NCBI RefSeq assembly: GCF_023715845.1 | Contig: NZ_JAMBOR010000015.1 | Location: 1 to 64,000, forward strand | Reading direction: 5' to 3' | DNA length: 64,000 nt | DNA from: Fictibacillus phosphorivorans | GTDB lineage: Bacteria > Bacillota > Bacilli > Bacillales > Fictibacillaceae | Shown: piece after piece, positions 16,320-24,528 of the stretch | Position numbering within the stretch: position 1 is the stretch's first letter | Layout: each line of letters opens with the position of its first letter | Translations under genes and position numbers: made by a program | Notes under the pieces: model-generated | The model's database searches: none | What the model was told of the DNA's origin: nothing | Seen by the model: only the letters and a program-made list of their open reading frames with translations

Positions 16320-17037
16320 TTGCGGCACCTCCATAAGAAAGAAAAGCCTCTTCGATCGTTGCACTGGTCGTAGATTCTTTCAGCTCTTGAGGGGAACCTG
16401 AAGCTATTAATCTTCCATCACGGAGCATGCCTAGCTGGCCGCATTTCTCCGCTTCGTCCATGACGTGTGTGGTAACAAGGATCGTCGTTCCAGCTACACT
16501 CAGTTTGTATAGTTCGTTCCAAATTGATTGACGAAGAACAGGGTCAATCCCCACAGTAGGTTCGTCTAAAATTAATACTTCAGGTTCATGAAGAAGGGCA
16601 GCCGCTAATGATAAGCGCCGTTTCATTCCCCCCGAATACTGATGAACAGGTTTCTTTAAAAAGTCCGTCAGGTTAACAAGTGAAGCCGTGTGTAGGATTC
16701 GTTCTCTTTGCTTTGTTCCTTTTAATCCGTAAATAGAAGCAAAGAACTCCAGATTTTCTTGACCGCTCAGTTCAGCATAAAGGGCATCAGATTGAGCCAT
16801 AAAACCAATACGCGTCATGTTGTAAAGATTCGGCATGGCCGTATCGAGTACAGTAATATTGCCGCTAGTCGGTGTTTCAATCCCGGCAATCATTTTAACG
16901 AGAGTGGTTTTTCCGGCACCAGAGGGACCAAGCAGCCCATAGATCTCGTTTCTTTCAACATTTAAAGAAATATTGTTAAGCACTGGCTGTGAACCATAAT
17001 TCTTTGAGACATCCAAAACTTGTATGACAGATGACAT
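16309..17037 (-). CDS. ABC transporter ATP-binding protein
   Basis: A 242-residue nucleotide-binding subunit with Walker A GPSGAGKTT (about 37-45), the ABC signature YSGGMKRRLSLAAALLHEP, Walker B VLILDEPTVGID and the switch His in LVTTHVMDEAE. It powers the ABC-2 permease that follows. This is the first gene of the operon, with the promoter and two TetR operators immediately upstream. Drug- or antibiotic-export is the usual role of this pairing with a TetR regulator, but the substrate is unknown. Confidence 0.92.
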   Translation of the reverse strand: MSSVIQVLDVSKNYGSQPVLNNISLNVERNEIYGLLGPSGAGKTTLVKMIAGIETPTSGNITVLDTAMPNLYNMTRIGFMAQSDALYAELSGQENLEFFASIYGLKGTKQRERILHTASLVNLTDFLKKPVHQYSGGMKRRLSLAAALLHEPEVLILDEPTVGIDPVLRQSIWNELYKLSVAGTTILVTTHVMDEAEKCGQLGMLRDGRLIASGSPQELKESTTSATIEEAFLSYGGAANEN

Positions 17038-17067
17038 GTGGAGAACCTCCTTAAAGACGAATTAAAA

Positions 17068-17081
17068 AGTGAGTACTCACT
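17068..17081. promoter_or_regulatory. TetR operator, promoter-distal copy (downstream of -10)
   Basis: Perfect palindrome AGTGAGTACTCACT. The conserved stretch extends to 22 bp (17067-17088) and is repeated at 17126-17147. It lies between the -10 element and the ATPase start. Confidence 0.75.
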
Positions 17082-17097
17082 CATTTTTCCTGTTTCC

Positions 17098-17127
17098 AGC
17101 ATATGCGAGAGGACAAATAAATGTCAA
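17098..17127 (-). promoter_or_regulatory. Sigma-A promoter of the ABC exporter operon
   Basis: Minus strand TTGACA (17127-17122), 18-bp spacer, TATGCT (17103-17098). The -35 box abuts one operator palindrome and the second lies just downstream of -10, the layout of a tightly repressed promoter. Confidence 0.75.
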
Positions 17128-17140
17128 GTGAGTACTCACT
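17127..17140. promoter_or_regulatory. TetR operator overlapping the -35 box
   Basis: Second perfect AGTGAGTACTCACT palindrome, centred 59 bp from the first. Confidence 0.75.
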
Positions 17141-17185
17141 CATTTTTTCTCTTTTTGGATTCCAGTTCAATATCATATATCCTTC

Positions 17186-17215
17186 AAAAAAAGACTCCCA
17201 TTCAAGGGAGCCTTT
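17186..17215 (-). terminator. Terminator of the DUF4395 gene
   Basis: GACTCCC/GGGAG-containing stem flanked by A and T runs; it overlaps the final codon of the minus-strand gene. Confidence 0.7.
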
Positions 17216-17651
17216 AGAGATCTTTGTGATTTTGTGTTTTCTGATAACGATATTGCAGCCATCTGTATCGGATAAAGCAGCCGATGCAGAATCCTAAAAT
17301 GGCGATGAAAGAGGCTGCGGCTACCATTGCAGTTGCAGCGATTGCTAGTCCTGTCCAGTTCAGCGTATAGGAAATAAATCCAAGTGCTAGTAATGATATG
17401 GCGATTAGTTGGTTGAATTGTTGCTGATCCTTATCTTCAGGGATATAAGCGGATGGACTCTTTCTCAAAAATAAGGCAGCAACTTTCATGACAGGGTTAA
17501 AATCAAAAAACATTCCTAGTAGTCCAGCAAATAGCGGCAGTAATAGAATCCAGGCTTGACCAGTGAGCCATGTGGCACAAACTGATAAAAAGATGAACCA
17601 TTGATTTGTCCGGACTAAAGGTCTAGGGATTGAAGCAGGTTCTTTTTTCAT
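17214..17651 (-). CDS. DUF4395 membrane protein
   Basis: A 145-residue integral membrane protein with the DUF4395 pattern: IPRPLVRTNQWFI at the N-terminus, two adjacent helices (about 16-50), two more at about 80-125, and the cysteine motif GFCIGCF near residue 120. The family is often encoded beside thioredoxin-like or thiosulfate sulfurtransferase proteins, which hints at redox or sulfur metabolism, though no such gene is adjacent here. The two cysteines are the only obvious functional residues. The start is ATG 17651. Confidence 0.78.
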   Translation of the reverse strand: MKKEPASIPRPLVRTNQWFIFLSVCATWLTGQAWILLLPLFAGLLGMFFDFNPVMKVAALFLRKSPSAYIPEDKDQQQFNQLIAISLLALGFISYTLNWTGLAIAATAMVAAASFIAILGFCIGCFIRYRWLQYRYQKTQNHKDL

Positions 17652-17785
17652 GGCTATTTCCGACCTTTCCTATTGCTTTAGTTCTTAGTGTAAGTGTATT
17701 CGGCTAGTATGTGAAGAGAAACCTCTTTAAAAATAAGAAGGGGATTTCAGTGAATAAAAAGAATTCTTTAGAAGAGGTGAAACGG

Positions 17786-18235
17786 ATGAAGACAAAAAGA
17801 GACGATACAGAGGTCCATTTTCAATATGCAGAAGAAATTCGAGAAAAACTGAACCAGGATACGTTTGCGCAGTGGCTGGGGATTGAACTCACACATATGG
17901 GGCCAGGAGCCGCAGAAGCTAAAATGACGATAACGGAAAATATGCTGAACGCTCATGGAACCGCACATGGGGCCGTATTGTTTGCGATCGCCGATTTTGT
18001 ATTTGCAGTCGCTTGTAATTCCTATGGAAAGACTTCGGTTGGACTCCAAGTGAACATCGGTTACTTAGCAGCCTGTCAAAAAGGAGATAAAATAACCGCA
18101 AAAGCGAAAGAAATCAAGCGGAATCACCGTACTTCCTGGTATGAAGTGACGGTAGAGAACGAACATGAGACAGTTGCTCATCTAAGTGCATTGTCTTACA
18201 GAAAAAATGACTATTTTGTAGGCGGGGAAGAGTGA
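17786..18235 (+). CDS. Hotdog-fold acyl-CoA thioesterase, PaaI-like
   Basis: A 149-residue hotdog thioesterase with the family motif AHGTAHGAVLFAIADFVFAVACNS (about residues 57-80), where the HG-xxxxHG segment places the acyl thioester and the Asp is catalytic. PaaI-type enzymes hydrolyse aryl- or medium-chain acyl-CoA. I chose ATG 17786, after AGAGGTG at 6 nt; GTG 17750, behind AAGGGG, is a credible alternative giving 161 residues. No phenylacetate genes are nearby, so the substrate is open. Confidence 0.82.
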   Translation: MKTKRDDTEVHFQYAEEIREKLNQDTFAQWLGIELTHMGPGAAEAKMTITENMLNAHGTAHGAVLFAIADFVFAVACNSYGKTSVGLQVNIGYLAACQKGDKITAKAKEIKRNHRTSWYEVTVENEHETVAHLSALSYRKNDYFVGGEE

Positions 18236-18314
18236 GCTTAAGGATCAATCACATAAAAACGGCCCTTCATCACATAATTTGCAATATTATTCCATAACAG
18301 CGAATCAGTAAACA

Positions 18315-18355
18315 ATAAAACGGAGTGAGGCATTTTCGCCACACTCCGTTTTTTA
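18315..18355. terminator. Bidirectional terminator
   Basis: AAAACGGAGTG (18317-18327) and CACTCCGTTTT (18342-18352) with an inner GGC/GCC, between convergent thioesterase and peroxiredoxin genes. Confidence 0.85.
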
Positions 18356-18853
18356 TTATTTCTGTAATGTTTTTTTGATATATTTAATCGTCTTCCTCAA
18401 ATCTTCAGCTGTCGGGCGGCCGAACGGTCCCGTTTGAATATCGAAATAAAGCACACGCTTTTGATCATCCACTAAGAATAATGCAGGTTCTCCGTGTTGG
18501 CCGTGGTCTTCATAAAGTTCTCCGGTATGATACTGAACACCATAAGGCTCTGCAGCAGCACGTTCCGGATCACTAAATACAGGAAACGAAAGAGAATGAG
18601 TTTCTTTCATCTTATTCAGGTTTTCTCTCTCATCCGTCGAAACCGCGAGAATGTGTGTGTTTAATTCATTAAAAGTGTCAATGTTCTGCTCCAGTTCTTT
18701 TAACTGATCATTACAAACGGGACACCATTCTCCCCGGAAGAAAACGAGCAGGTGGAATCGATCGTCCTTCTCCAGATGCTGGTGAAAAGAAAACGGTTCT
18801 CCTGTTTCACTTTTTAGTGTAAAATCTGGTGCTTGATCTCCTGTTTTTAACAT
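18356..18853 (-). CDS. Peroxiredoxin-like (AhpC/TSA) protein
   Basis: A 165-residue thioredoxin-fold protein opening with GDQAPDFTLKSETGEPFSF, with the redox pair in GEWCPVCND (C44, C47). The peroxiredoxin-like Arg/Glu surroundings and the length suggest thiol-dependent peroxide reduction or thiol-disulfide exchange in the cytosol; there is no signal peptide. ATG 18853 follows GGAGG; an in-frame start at 18868 would overlap that site. The CxxC spacing resembles redoxins such as ResA as much as classical 2-Cys peroxiredoxins, so the exact role is uncertain. Confidence 0.8.
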   Translation of the reverse strand: MLKTGDQAPDFTLKSETGEPFSFHQHLEKDDRFHLLVFFRGEWCPVCNDQLKELEQNIDTFNELNTHILAVSTDERENLNKMKETHSLSFPVFSDPERAAAEPYGVQYHTGELYEDHGQHGEPALFLVDDQKRVLYFDIQTGPFGRPTAEDLRKTIKYIKKTLQK

Positions 18854-19273
18854 TTTACATCCCTCCAAATAGTAGGCTCTACTTTAGGTATACCTCTATC
18901 CTAGATTTTTTAACCATTTGTTCAATCCATACGAATTTTTCTCTTGGAATACCAAAAGGGTGTACGGAAATGAATTTCATAAGAATTGAAAAATGCTCTT
19001 AAAACAATTTGATGATCAAAAAATTCGAAAATGAAATATTTAGTGAAAAAAACTAGCTGATACTTTGTAGATATATCTAGGTCACTATGTAAAAAGTTTG
19101 AATTTTTTCAAAGGTAATACAATGACCATAATCCTATTTTATGTTAAAACTTTTAAAATTTAGTAAGATCTATTTGTTTTTGATAGAATAGTAAAATTTT
19201 TCTTTATTTTCAGTTATTTCCGCTCTATATTAGAAATTGTCGACGACAAAATTCAAATCAAGGAGTGAAGTAA
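18854..19273. other. Long AT-rich leader of the secreted protease gene
   Basis: A 420-bp region between divergent genes, very A/T-rich. It contains a TTTGAA-N4-TTCAAA dyad (19097-19112) and several A/T tracts expected in the control region of a post-exponential exoprotease gene. I find no convincing short gene. Promoter elements cannot be fixed by eye. Confidence 0.5.
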
Positions 19274-20434
19274 ATGTTAAAGAAGTTTGCCACGATGGCA
19301 GCAGTACTACCATTAGTTGTAACTCTTGCATCACCGGCCTCAGCGGCTAAAAGTCCCGATGTAAAGGCGAATGTAACTCCTCAAGAAATCATCGTAAAGT
19401 TTAAAGATGGTGTCTCAGACTCCAAAGCAAAATCATTAGCAGTTAAAGCAAAGGATGAAGTGAAAGAAAAAGGTGAAAAATTCCACGTGATTAAAGTGAA
19501 GGAAGGATCCGTGGAAGAAGCTATTGCAGAATATGAAAAGAGCGGAGATGTAGAGTACGCAGAGCCGAACTATACATACCATGCTACTTGGACCCCGAAT
19601 GACACGTACTTCTCGAACGGGGTACAATGGGCACCTCAAAAAGTCAGTGCTCAGTCTGCTTGGGATATTACGCGCGGATCATCGTCTGTAAAAGTAGCGA
19701 TCATTGATACTGGGGTTGACTACAACCACCCAGACTTAGCGGGCGGCGTTATTAAAGGTTATGACTATGTAGATGACGATTGGGATCCAATGGATAAAAA
19801 CGACCACGGTACACACGCAGCAGGTATCGCAGCGGCTACAACGAACAATGCAAAAGGTATTGCGGGTATGGCACCGAACGTTATGATCTATGCGGTTCGT
19901 GTACTTGATGCAAACGGAAGCGGAACGTTGGATGATGTAGCAAATGGAATCTATCATGCCGTTGATAACGGTGCAAAAGTCGTTTCATTGAGCCTTGGCG
20001 GACCTTCTGGTGCAACTTCTCTTCAAAACGCAGTAAACTATGCAGCTTCTAAAGGTGTAGTAGTAGTTGCTGCAGCAGGTAATGAGAGCACATCGGCTCC
20101 TAGCTATCCGGCTTACTACTCAAATGCGATCGCTGTAGCAGCTACTGATCGCAACGACCTTAAAGCTTCTTTCTCTAACTATGGTTCTTGGGTTGATGTT
20201 GCAGCGCCAGGTGTAGACATCGCTTCTACTGTTCGTAACGGTGGATATGCTTATATGTCTGGTACATCCATGGCTTGTCCGCTTGTAGCAGGTATTGCTG
20301 GATTACTAGCTTCACAAGGACGCAGCGCATCCAACATTCGTGCAGCGATCGAGAATACAGCTGATAAAACATCTGGAACAGGTTCTTATTACTCTAAAGG
20401 ACGAGTAAACGCAGCGAATGCTGTTCGCTACTAA
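19274..20434 (+). CDS. Secreted subtilisin-family serine protease (S8)
   Basis: A 386-residue preproprotease: signal peptide to ASA (about residues 1-24), inhibitor-I9 propeptide (about 36-103) and a catalytic domain related to thermitase and Bacillus Ak.1 protease. The triad is D145 (IIDTGVD), H178 (NDHGTH) and S332 (GTSMA), with oxyanion Asn270 (AAAGNES). The motif after the serine reads GTSMACPLVAG, where GTSMATPHVAG or GTSMASPHVAG is usual, so a Cys and a Leu replace Thr/Ser and His. ATG 19274 follows AAGGAG. It should degrade extracellular protein in late growth. An intracellular subtilase gene follows. Confidence 0.93.
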   Translation: MLKKFATMAAVLPLVVTLASPASAAKSPDVKANVTPQEIIVKFKDGVSDSKAKSLAVKAKDEVKEKGEKFHVIKVKEGSVEEAIAEYEKSGDVEYAEPNYTYHATWTPNDTYFSNGVQWAPQKVSAQSAWDITRGSSSVKVAIIDTGVDYNHPDLAGGVIKGYDYVDDDWDPMDKNDHGTHAAGIAAATTNNAKGIAGMAPNVMIYAVRVLDANGSGTLDDVANGIYHAVDNGAKVVSLSLGGPSGATSLQNAVNYAASKGVVVVAAAGNESTSAPSYPAYYSNAIAVAATDRNDLKASFSNYGSWVDVAAPGVDIASTVRNGGYAYMSGTSMACPLVAGIAGLLASQGRSASNIRAAIENTADKTSGTGSYYSKGRVNAANAVRY

Positions 20435-20810
20435 ACGATAGAAAGAATGGACTCTCAAGATTGGACGTTGTCCCGACTTGAGAGTTTCTTTATTATGATA
20501 GTTTCATTTAGGAATGATTTGTGTCGAACTATAAAGAAACGATAAGAATAAATGCTTATAGTTATTAGCGATTGTTTGTCGAAGTAGACATAATGACGCA
20601 TTTTTAAAACAGGACTTGTGGTAAAGTTTAACAGTTTGCTAGAATAATGATAATAGTACCCTCAGCTAGAATCTTTATTCTTTTTTTATACTAAAAGGAA
20701 GGAGGTTCATAGCATCTTCAGAAGTTCTTCATCCATCCGACCACCATGATAGCTTAGATACAAGAGCCAAATGATTCACCAATCTTTTTATTAAAAAGGA
20801 GGCAAGGATC
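20435..20810 (+). other. Inter-protease region with terminator and a stand-alone Shine-Dalgarno
   Basis: Contains the terminator at 20451-20490, then about 200 bp without a gene, then a perfect AAGGAGG at 20699-20705 that is not followed by a usable start codon, 106 bp before the isp start. See findings for a possible mRNA-stabilising role. Confidence 0.5.
20451..20490 (+). terminator. Secreted protease terminator
   Basis: ACTCTCAAG (20451-20459) pairs exactly with CTTGAGAGT (20477-20485), then TTTC-TTTA. Confidence 0.8.
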
Positions 20811-21812
20811 ATGAGCGAAATTCGTTTAATTCCCTTTGTGCTGGAAGATGTAATGGAATCATCGAAAGAAGAAATTCCATATGGTGTTGAAATGATCAAC
20901 GCTCCTGCTTTTTGGCGTGAAGGTGAAAAAGGGCAGAGTGTCGTAGTTGCTGTTCTCGATACAGGCTGTGACACAAGTCATCCTGAACTATCGAACCGAA
21001 TCGCAGGCGGACGGAATTTTGTTGAAGGAGAAGAAGACGATTATACAGATGCACATTACCATGGTACGCATGTTGCGGGCACGATTGCAGCAACGCTAAA
21101 CAACGCGGGTGTTGTAGGGGTTGCACCGGACGTAAAGCTATTGATCTGCCGGGTACTAGGTAAGAATGGAAGTGGAACGTATCAAGGAATCATCGACGCG
21201 ATTGATTATTCGGTAAAATGGCGAGGAGAGAACGGGGAAAGAGTACGCGTGATCTCAATGTCACTCGGCGGACCGAACGATGTTCCTGAACTTCACGAAG
21301 CGATCCAAAGAGCAGTGTTAGAAGATGTTCTTGTAGTCTGTGCGGCTGGAAATGAGGGGGACAACAATGAAAATACAAACGAGTATGCTTATCCGGGGGC
21401 CTATCGAGAAGTAGTACAAGTGGGTGCAGTGGATTCAAAAATGAAACTGGCTCCATTTTCAAATACAAATGATGAAATTGATCTTGTGGCACCAGGCGTT
21501 GATGTTATCTCAACTTATCCTGGAAACAAATATGCCAAGCTGTCTGGAACGTCAATGGCAACACCGCATGTTTCAGGGGCAGCTGCTTTATTGATCGAAC
21601 GCGAGGAAAAACGGTTTGAACGTGAGCTGACTGAAGCAGAAGTATATGCACAGCTCGTTAAAAACACGTTAAGTATCGGGTTGTCGAAGAAAGCAGAAGG
21701 AAACGGATTGCTTGTCCTAAACGCGCAGGAAAAGGCTGTGTGTGATGAGGAGACATTCCGAGCAATGAGAATTCCGATAGAAACGGCAGCAGCCAAAGAC
21801 TCCCATTCATAA
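20811..21812 (+). CDS. isp: Intracellular subtilisin-like serine protease
   Basis: A 333-residue protease with no signal peptide. The short N-terminal extension carries LIPF (residues 6-9), the variant of the LIPY/F motif that holds intracellular subtilisins inactive until it is cleaved. The triad is D50 (VLDTGCD), H84 (YHGTH) and S248 (GTSMATPHVSG), with oxyanion Asn181 in AAGNEG. ISPs are major cytosolic proteases active in stationary phase and early sporulation. ATG 20811 follows AAGGAGG. It is separated from the secreted protease by a terminator, so the two are transcribed apart. Confidence 0.93.
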   Translation: MSEIRLIPFVLEDVMESSKEEIPYGVEMINAPAFWREGEKGQSVVVAVLDTGCDTSHPELSNRIAGGRNFVEGEEDDYTDAHYHGTHVAGTIAATLNNAGVVGVAPDVKLLICRVLGKNGSGTYQGIIDAIDYSVKWRGENGERVRVISMSLGGPNDVPELHEAIQRAVLEDVLVVCAAGNEGDNNENTNEYAYPGAYREVVQVGAVDSKMKLAPFSNTNDEIDLVAPGVDVISTYPGNKYAKLSGTSMATPHVSGAAALLIEREEKRFERELTEAEVYAQLVKNTLSIGLSKKAEGNGLLVLNAQEKAVCDEETFRAMRIPIETAAAKDSHS

Positions 21813-21851
21813 TAAATAGCCCGCTTCTTCGGAAGAGAGGGGTGTTGGAGA

Positions 21852-22025
21852 ATGGCGTATAAAATATTGGCACTTCTCATCAGTTTCGCAATGCTCGTTG
21901 TGAAAATCTATGAAGAGATGAGAAGACGTGCAAAATTGTTAGCCTTAAAAGAGGAGCTCGAACAGAAAAAGAAACCAAAACGAAAAAAAAGAAGTACCAA
22001 GAAAAAAGAGAAGGATAGTGCTTAA
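21852..22025 (+). CDS. Short basic membrane-anchored protein (57 aa)
   Basis: ATG 21852 lies 39 nt after the isp stop behind GGAG. The product has one N-terminal hydrophobic helix (about 3-19) followed by a strongly basic, Lys/Arg/Glu-rich cytoplasmic tail (EEMRRRAKLLALKEEL, then KKKPKRKKR). It ends at a strong terminator and probably shares the isp transcript. Function unknown; a nucleic-acid- or membrane-associated role would suit the charge. Confidence 0.65.
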   Translation: MAYKILALLISFAMLVVKIYEEMRRRAKLLALKEELEQKKKPKRKKRSTKKKEKDSA

Positions 22026-22040
22026 ATGAATAATTGGAAC

Positions 22041-22090
22041 AAAAGCTGATCTGCTGGACAAGAAACCGTCCGGAATAGATCAGCTTTTTT
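22041..22090 (+). terminator. isp operon terminator
   Basis: AAAAGCTGATC pairs with GATCAGCTTTT, with an inner GAC/GTC pair and six T's. Confidence 0.85.
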
Positions 22091-22461
22091 GCTGTGTGGA
22101 GACGATATTAAAGTTCTACAAGATGTTTTCAATTATAATATGGTTCAGTTTTTGAAAAAAAACTGTTCAGAATTGGTTTTGGAGTGCGCGTACAGCAGAC
22201 GGAGGCTTGATAGGCGTTCTGGAGGCTTTAAACAAAAGCGAATCAAAAAGTTTTGGGGCTGAATCCGCGAGTTTCAGCCCTCAATCCAAAAATTTTGACC
22301 TTCAATCCAAAAATTTTGTGCATTTATCCACGAGTCGACAATCCGCCGAATTTCACCACACACTCATAACTGCCACTTGAGAACTCCAGCTTAAAAGTTG
22401 CTTCGCTGGAAAGAAAAGGAGTAGTATATTTACACTAGATGGTTTAAGAGAGGTCGTAAAT
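22091..22461. other. Gene-free interval carrying intergenic repeats
   Basis: Apart from the repeat block at 22262-22334, no reading frame, RNA or clear promoter is apparent in this 370-bp stretch. Confidence 0.55.
22262..22334 (-). repeat. Inverted copies of the 33-bp intergenic repeat
   Basis: 22302-22334 is the reverse complement of the unit at 12758-12790, 28 of 33 positions matching (TCAATCCAAAA ... TTTATCCACGAG). A second partial copy starts at 22281 and a third CCGCGAGTTT fragment at 22265. Confidence 0.75.
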
Positions 22462-23559
22462 ATGCTTGCATTACTTTTAATTGCTGCCGTTGTCGTGACA
22501 ACGTTCTTGTTCATCGCGTTTCATCCAGTGTTTGGGAGCAACCCTTCAAAAGATGATAGATCCAGATACCGTTCAAGCGAACATTATGCTGACGGTACGT
22601 TTGTTAATCAAATTGCTACCGAAATGGCTACGGATTTCAGGTCTATGTTTCCTGTATTAAAAGAGTTTTTAATGGGGAATCCGAACAGACAGCCCAGTAA
22701 GCCGATTCCGATAAAACCGCTTCAGTTATCAAAACTGAACCCAAATCAAACAACAAAAGTGACATGGTTTGGCCATTCTTCATTGATGATAGAACTGGAT
22801 AATAAACGAATTCTTCTCGATCCGATGTTTGGAAAAGCACCGTCGCCTATTCCATGGTTTGGTAACAAACGCTACAGCAAAGACTTACCCTTTTCAGTTG
22901 CAGAACTGCCTCAAATCGACCTGGTTCTCCTATCGCATGATCATTATGATCATCTGGATTATGGCACGATCAAAAAACTTAAATCTAAAGTAAATCAATT
23001 TGTTGTTCCACTCGGTGTCGGCAATCATCTAAAGAGATGGGGTGTGGAACCAGGGAAAATACAAGAATGTAATTGGTGGGAAGAAGTTACGGCAAGTGGA
23101 CTAAACCTTGTGTGTACACCTGCAAGGCACTTTTCCGGCAGAAGCTTAACGAATCGTAACTCTACGCTATGGTGTTCTTGGGTGATTGAAGGAACAGGGG
23201 CAAAAATCTATTTTAGCGGTGACAGTGGCTATGGCCCGCATTTTAAAGAGATTGGGGAAAAATTTGGACCGTTTGATTTAACATTGATGGAGTGCGGTCA
23301 GTACCATGAAAAGTGGGCTGCAATTCATATGATGCCAGAAGAAACCGTAAAGGCTCATATCGATGTAAAAGGAAAGAGGTTGATACCAATTCACTGGGGA
23401 GCTTTTACATTATCTCTTCATACCTGGACAGATCCCATTGAACGAGTGGTAAAAGCTGCGGATGCGAATGACATGAATATATTAACACCTATGATCGGTG
23501 AAAAGGTCTCTTTAGACGAGGAACATACTCGATCTAATTGGTGGCAAACCAGATCCTAA
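22462..23559 (+). CDS. Membrane-anchored metallo-beta-lactamase-fold hydrolase, NAPE-PLD-like
   Basis: A 365-residue protein with an N-terminal membrane helix (about 3-22) and an MBL domain. Metal ligands are visible in LSHDHYDHLD (HxHxDH), the ARHFSGR loop, the bridging Asp of FSGDSGYG and the final H in IPIHWGAFTLSLHTW. The arrangement and length match NAPE-phospholipase-D-type hydrolases such as B. subtilis YfhB-like proteins, which cleave phosphodiesters in lipids, but the bacterial substrates are mostly unproven. ATG 22462 follows AGAGG. The catalytic domain may be cytosolic or outside depending on anchor topology. Confidence 0.82.
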   Translation: MLALLLIAAVVVTTFLFIAFHPVFGSNPSKDDRSRYRSSEHYADGTFVNQIATEMATDFRSMFPVLKEFLMGNPNRQPSKPIPIKPLQLSKLNPNQTTKVTWFGHSSLMIELDNKRILLDPMFGKAPSPIPWFGNKRYSKDLPFSVAELPQIDLVLLSHDHYDHLDYGTIKKLKSKVNQFVVPLGVGNHLKRWGVEPGKIQECNWWEEVTASGLNLVCTPARHFSGRSLTNRNSTLWCSWVIEGTGAKIYFSGDSGYGPHFKEIGEKFGPFDLTLMECGQYHEKWAAIHMMPEETVKAHIDVKGKRLIPIHWGAFTLSLHTWTDPIERVVKAADANDMNILTPMIGEKVSLDEEHTRSNWWQTRS

Positions 23560-23591
23560 AAAAGGCGGCTCCGGGGAGAGTCGCCTTTTTC
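23558..23591. terminator. Bidirectional terminator
   Basis: AAAAAGGCG...CGCCTTTTT with inner CTC/GAG, between the MBL gene and the convergent cupin gene. Confidence 0.82.
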
Positions 23592-24104
23592 TTATCCATT
23601 TTTCTTCCATAATTCTAAGAGAGGTCCTTCTTTTCCGAAGAGTGGATCGGTTTCTGGCAGCGGAACTAACATGATCTCATCGAGCACTTCTGGTCGTTCG
23701 TCCGGCTCACCTTTTTTTAAGTTGTGTTCCATCCCTTCCGGATAGGCTCCTCCTACTTTAAAATCAGTGCTGCAGCCGATCAGCTTATGACCGGTTCCAG
23801 CAGGGAGTACAATGACATCTCCCCTGGAAACCGTAACGGAAACACCGTCTTCTCCACCTAAAAGAAGAACGGCTTCCCCCCTCATTACACCTAATACTTC
23901 GTGCGTGTTGCTATGGTAATGATGATAATCGAACACACCATTCTTCCATCCGTTCGTCCATCCATTTTCCTCAAAAACCTCCAGTGCATCCTGAGGTTCT
24001 TTAAGTTCACCAACGTACAAAAGAACCGGCCAAGAAGGATGATTTGGAATTTTTCCATCATCCGTAAAGAACAGTGTTTTAACATTCTCGCTTAACATTT
24101 TCAT
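23592..24104 (-). CDS. Cupin-domain protein, YjlB-like
   Basis: A 170-residue single-domain cupin. Motif 1 is YHHYHSNTHEVLGVMRGEA, with the His/Glu metal ligands, and motif 2 is VIVLPAGTGHKLIG. B. subtilis YjlB is of this type and size; some cupins of this family bind sugars or act as isomerases, but no substrate is known. I chose ATG 24104, 9 nt after GAGGTG; GTG 24116 and ATG 24110 are too close to that site. Monocistronic, convergent with the MBL gene. Confidence 0.8.
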   Translation of the reverse strand: MKMLSENVKTLFFTDDGKIPNHPSWPVLLYVGELKEPQDALEVFEENGWTNGWKNGVFDYHHYHSNTHEVLGVMRGEAVLLLGGEDGVSVTVSRGDVIVLPAGTGHKLIGCSTDFKVGGAYPEGMEHNLKKGEPDERPEVLDEIMLVPLPETDPLFGKEGPLLELWKKNG

Positions 24105-24330
24105 AACCATTAACACCTCACCCGTTTTTGATTTCTTTTCCCTCTATTCTATAAAAAGAAACCAAAACCTTTTCTAGAAATATATTTTAGGAAGATGAAA
24201 ATAAGAGTATTCTTGCGAAAGAGCGCAATATTTGACGAAAAGTAATGTGTTTAAAATAGTTTCTTTTTTAGCATAAAGTGGTATTAAAAGAAGTACATGG
24301 TTTAAATGTTTAGGAAAGGTGGAAATCAGT

Positions 24331-24432
24331 ATGAAGTACAAAGTCAAGGACTGGCTCCGGTTAACACCGCGTGAGAGATACCTGCTTTTATTCGCTGTTT
24401 CCCAACTGCAGAAAAAACTTCGGGCCGGTTAA
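24331..24432 (+). CDS. Very short basic protein (33 aa)
   Basis: ATG 24331 stands 7 nt after AAAGGTGG and opens a 33-codon frame (MKYKVKDWLRLTPRERYLLL...). It is Lys/Arg/Leu-rich with an amphipathic middle. The good ribosome binding site and isolated position between the cupin and thioredoxin-like genes support expression. No terminator follows before the next gene, so it could be a leader or co-transcribed small protein. Family unknown. Confidence 0.5.
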   Translation: MKYKVKDWLRLTPRERYLLLFAVSQLQKKLRAG

Positions 24433-24528
24433 AAAGAACAAAAAAATAAATTTAAGGCGTTTTCATTTCCCCAACTCCCCCTTGTTTGGTTACAATAAGA
24501 ATAGATAAAGAACAGGGAGGAACACAGA

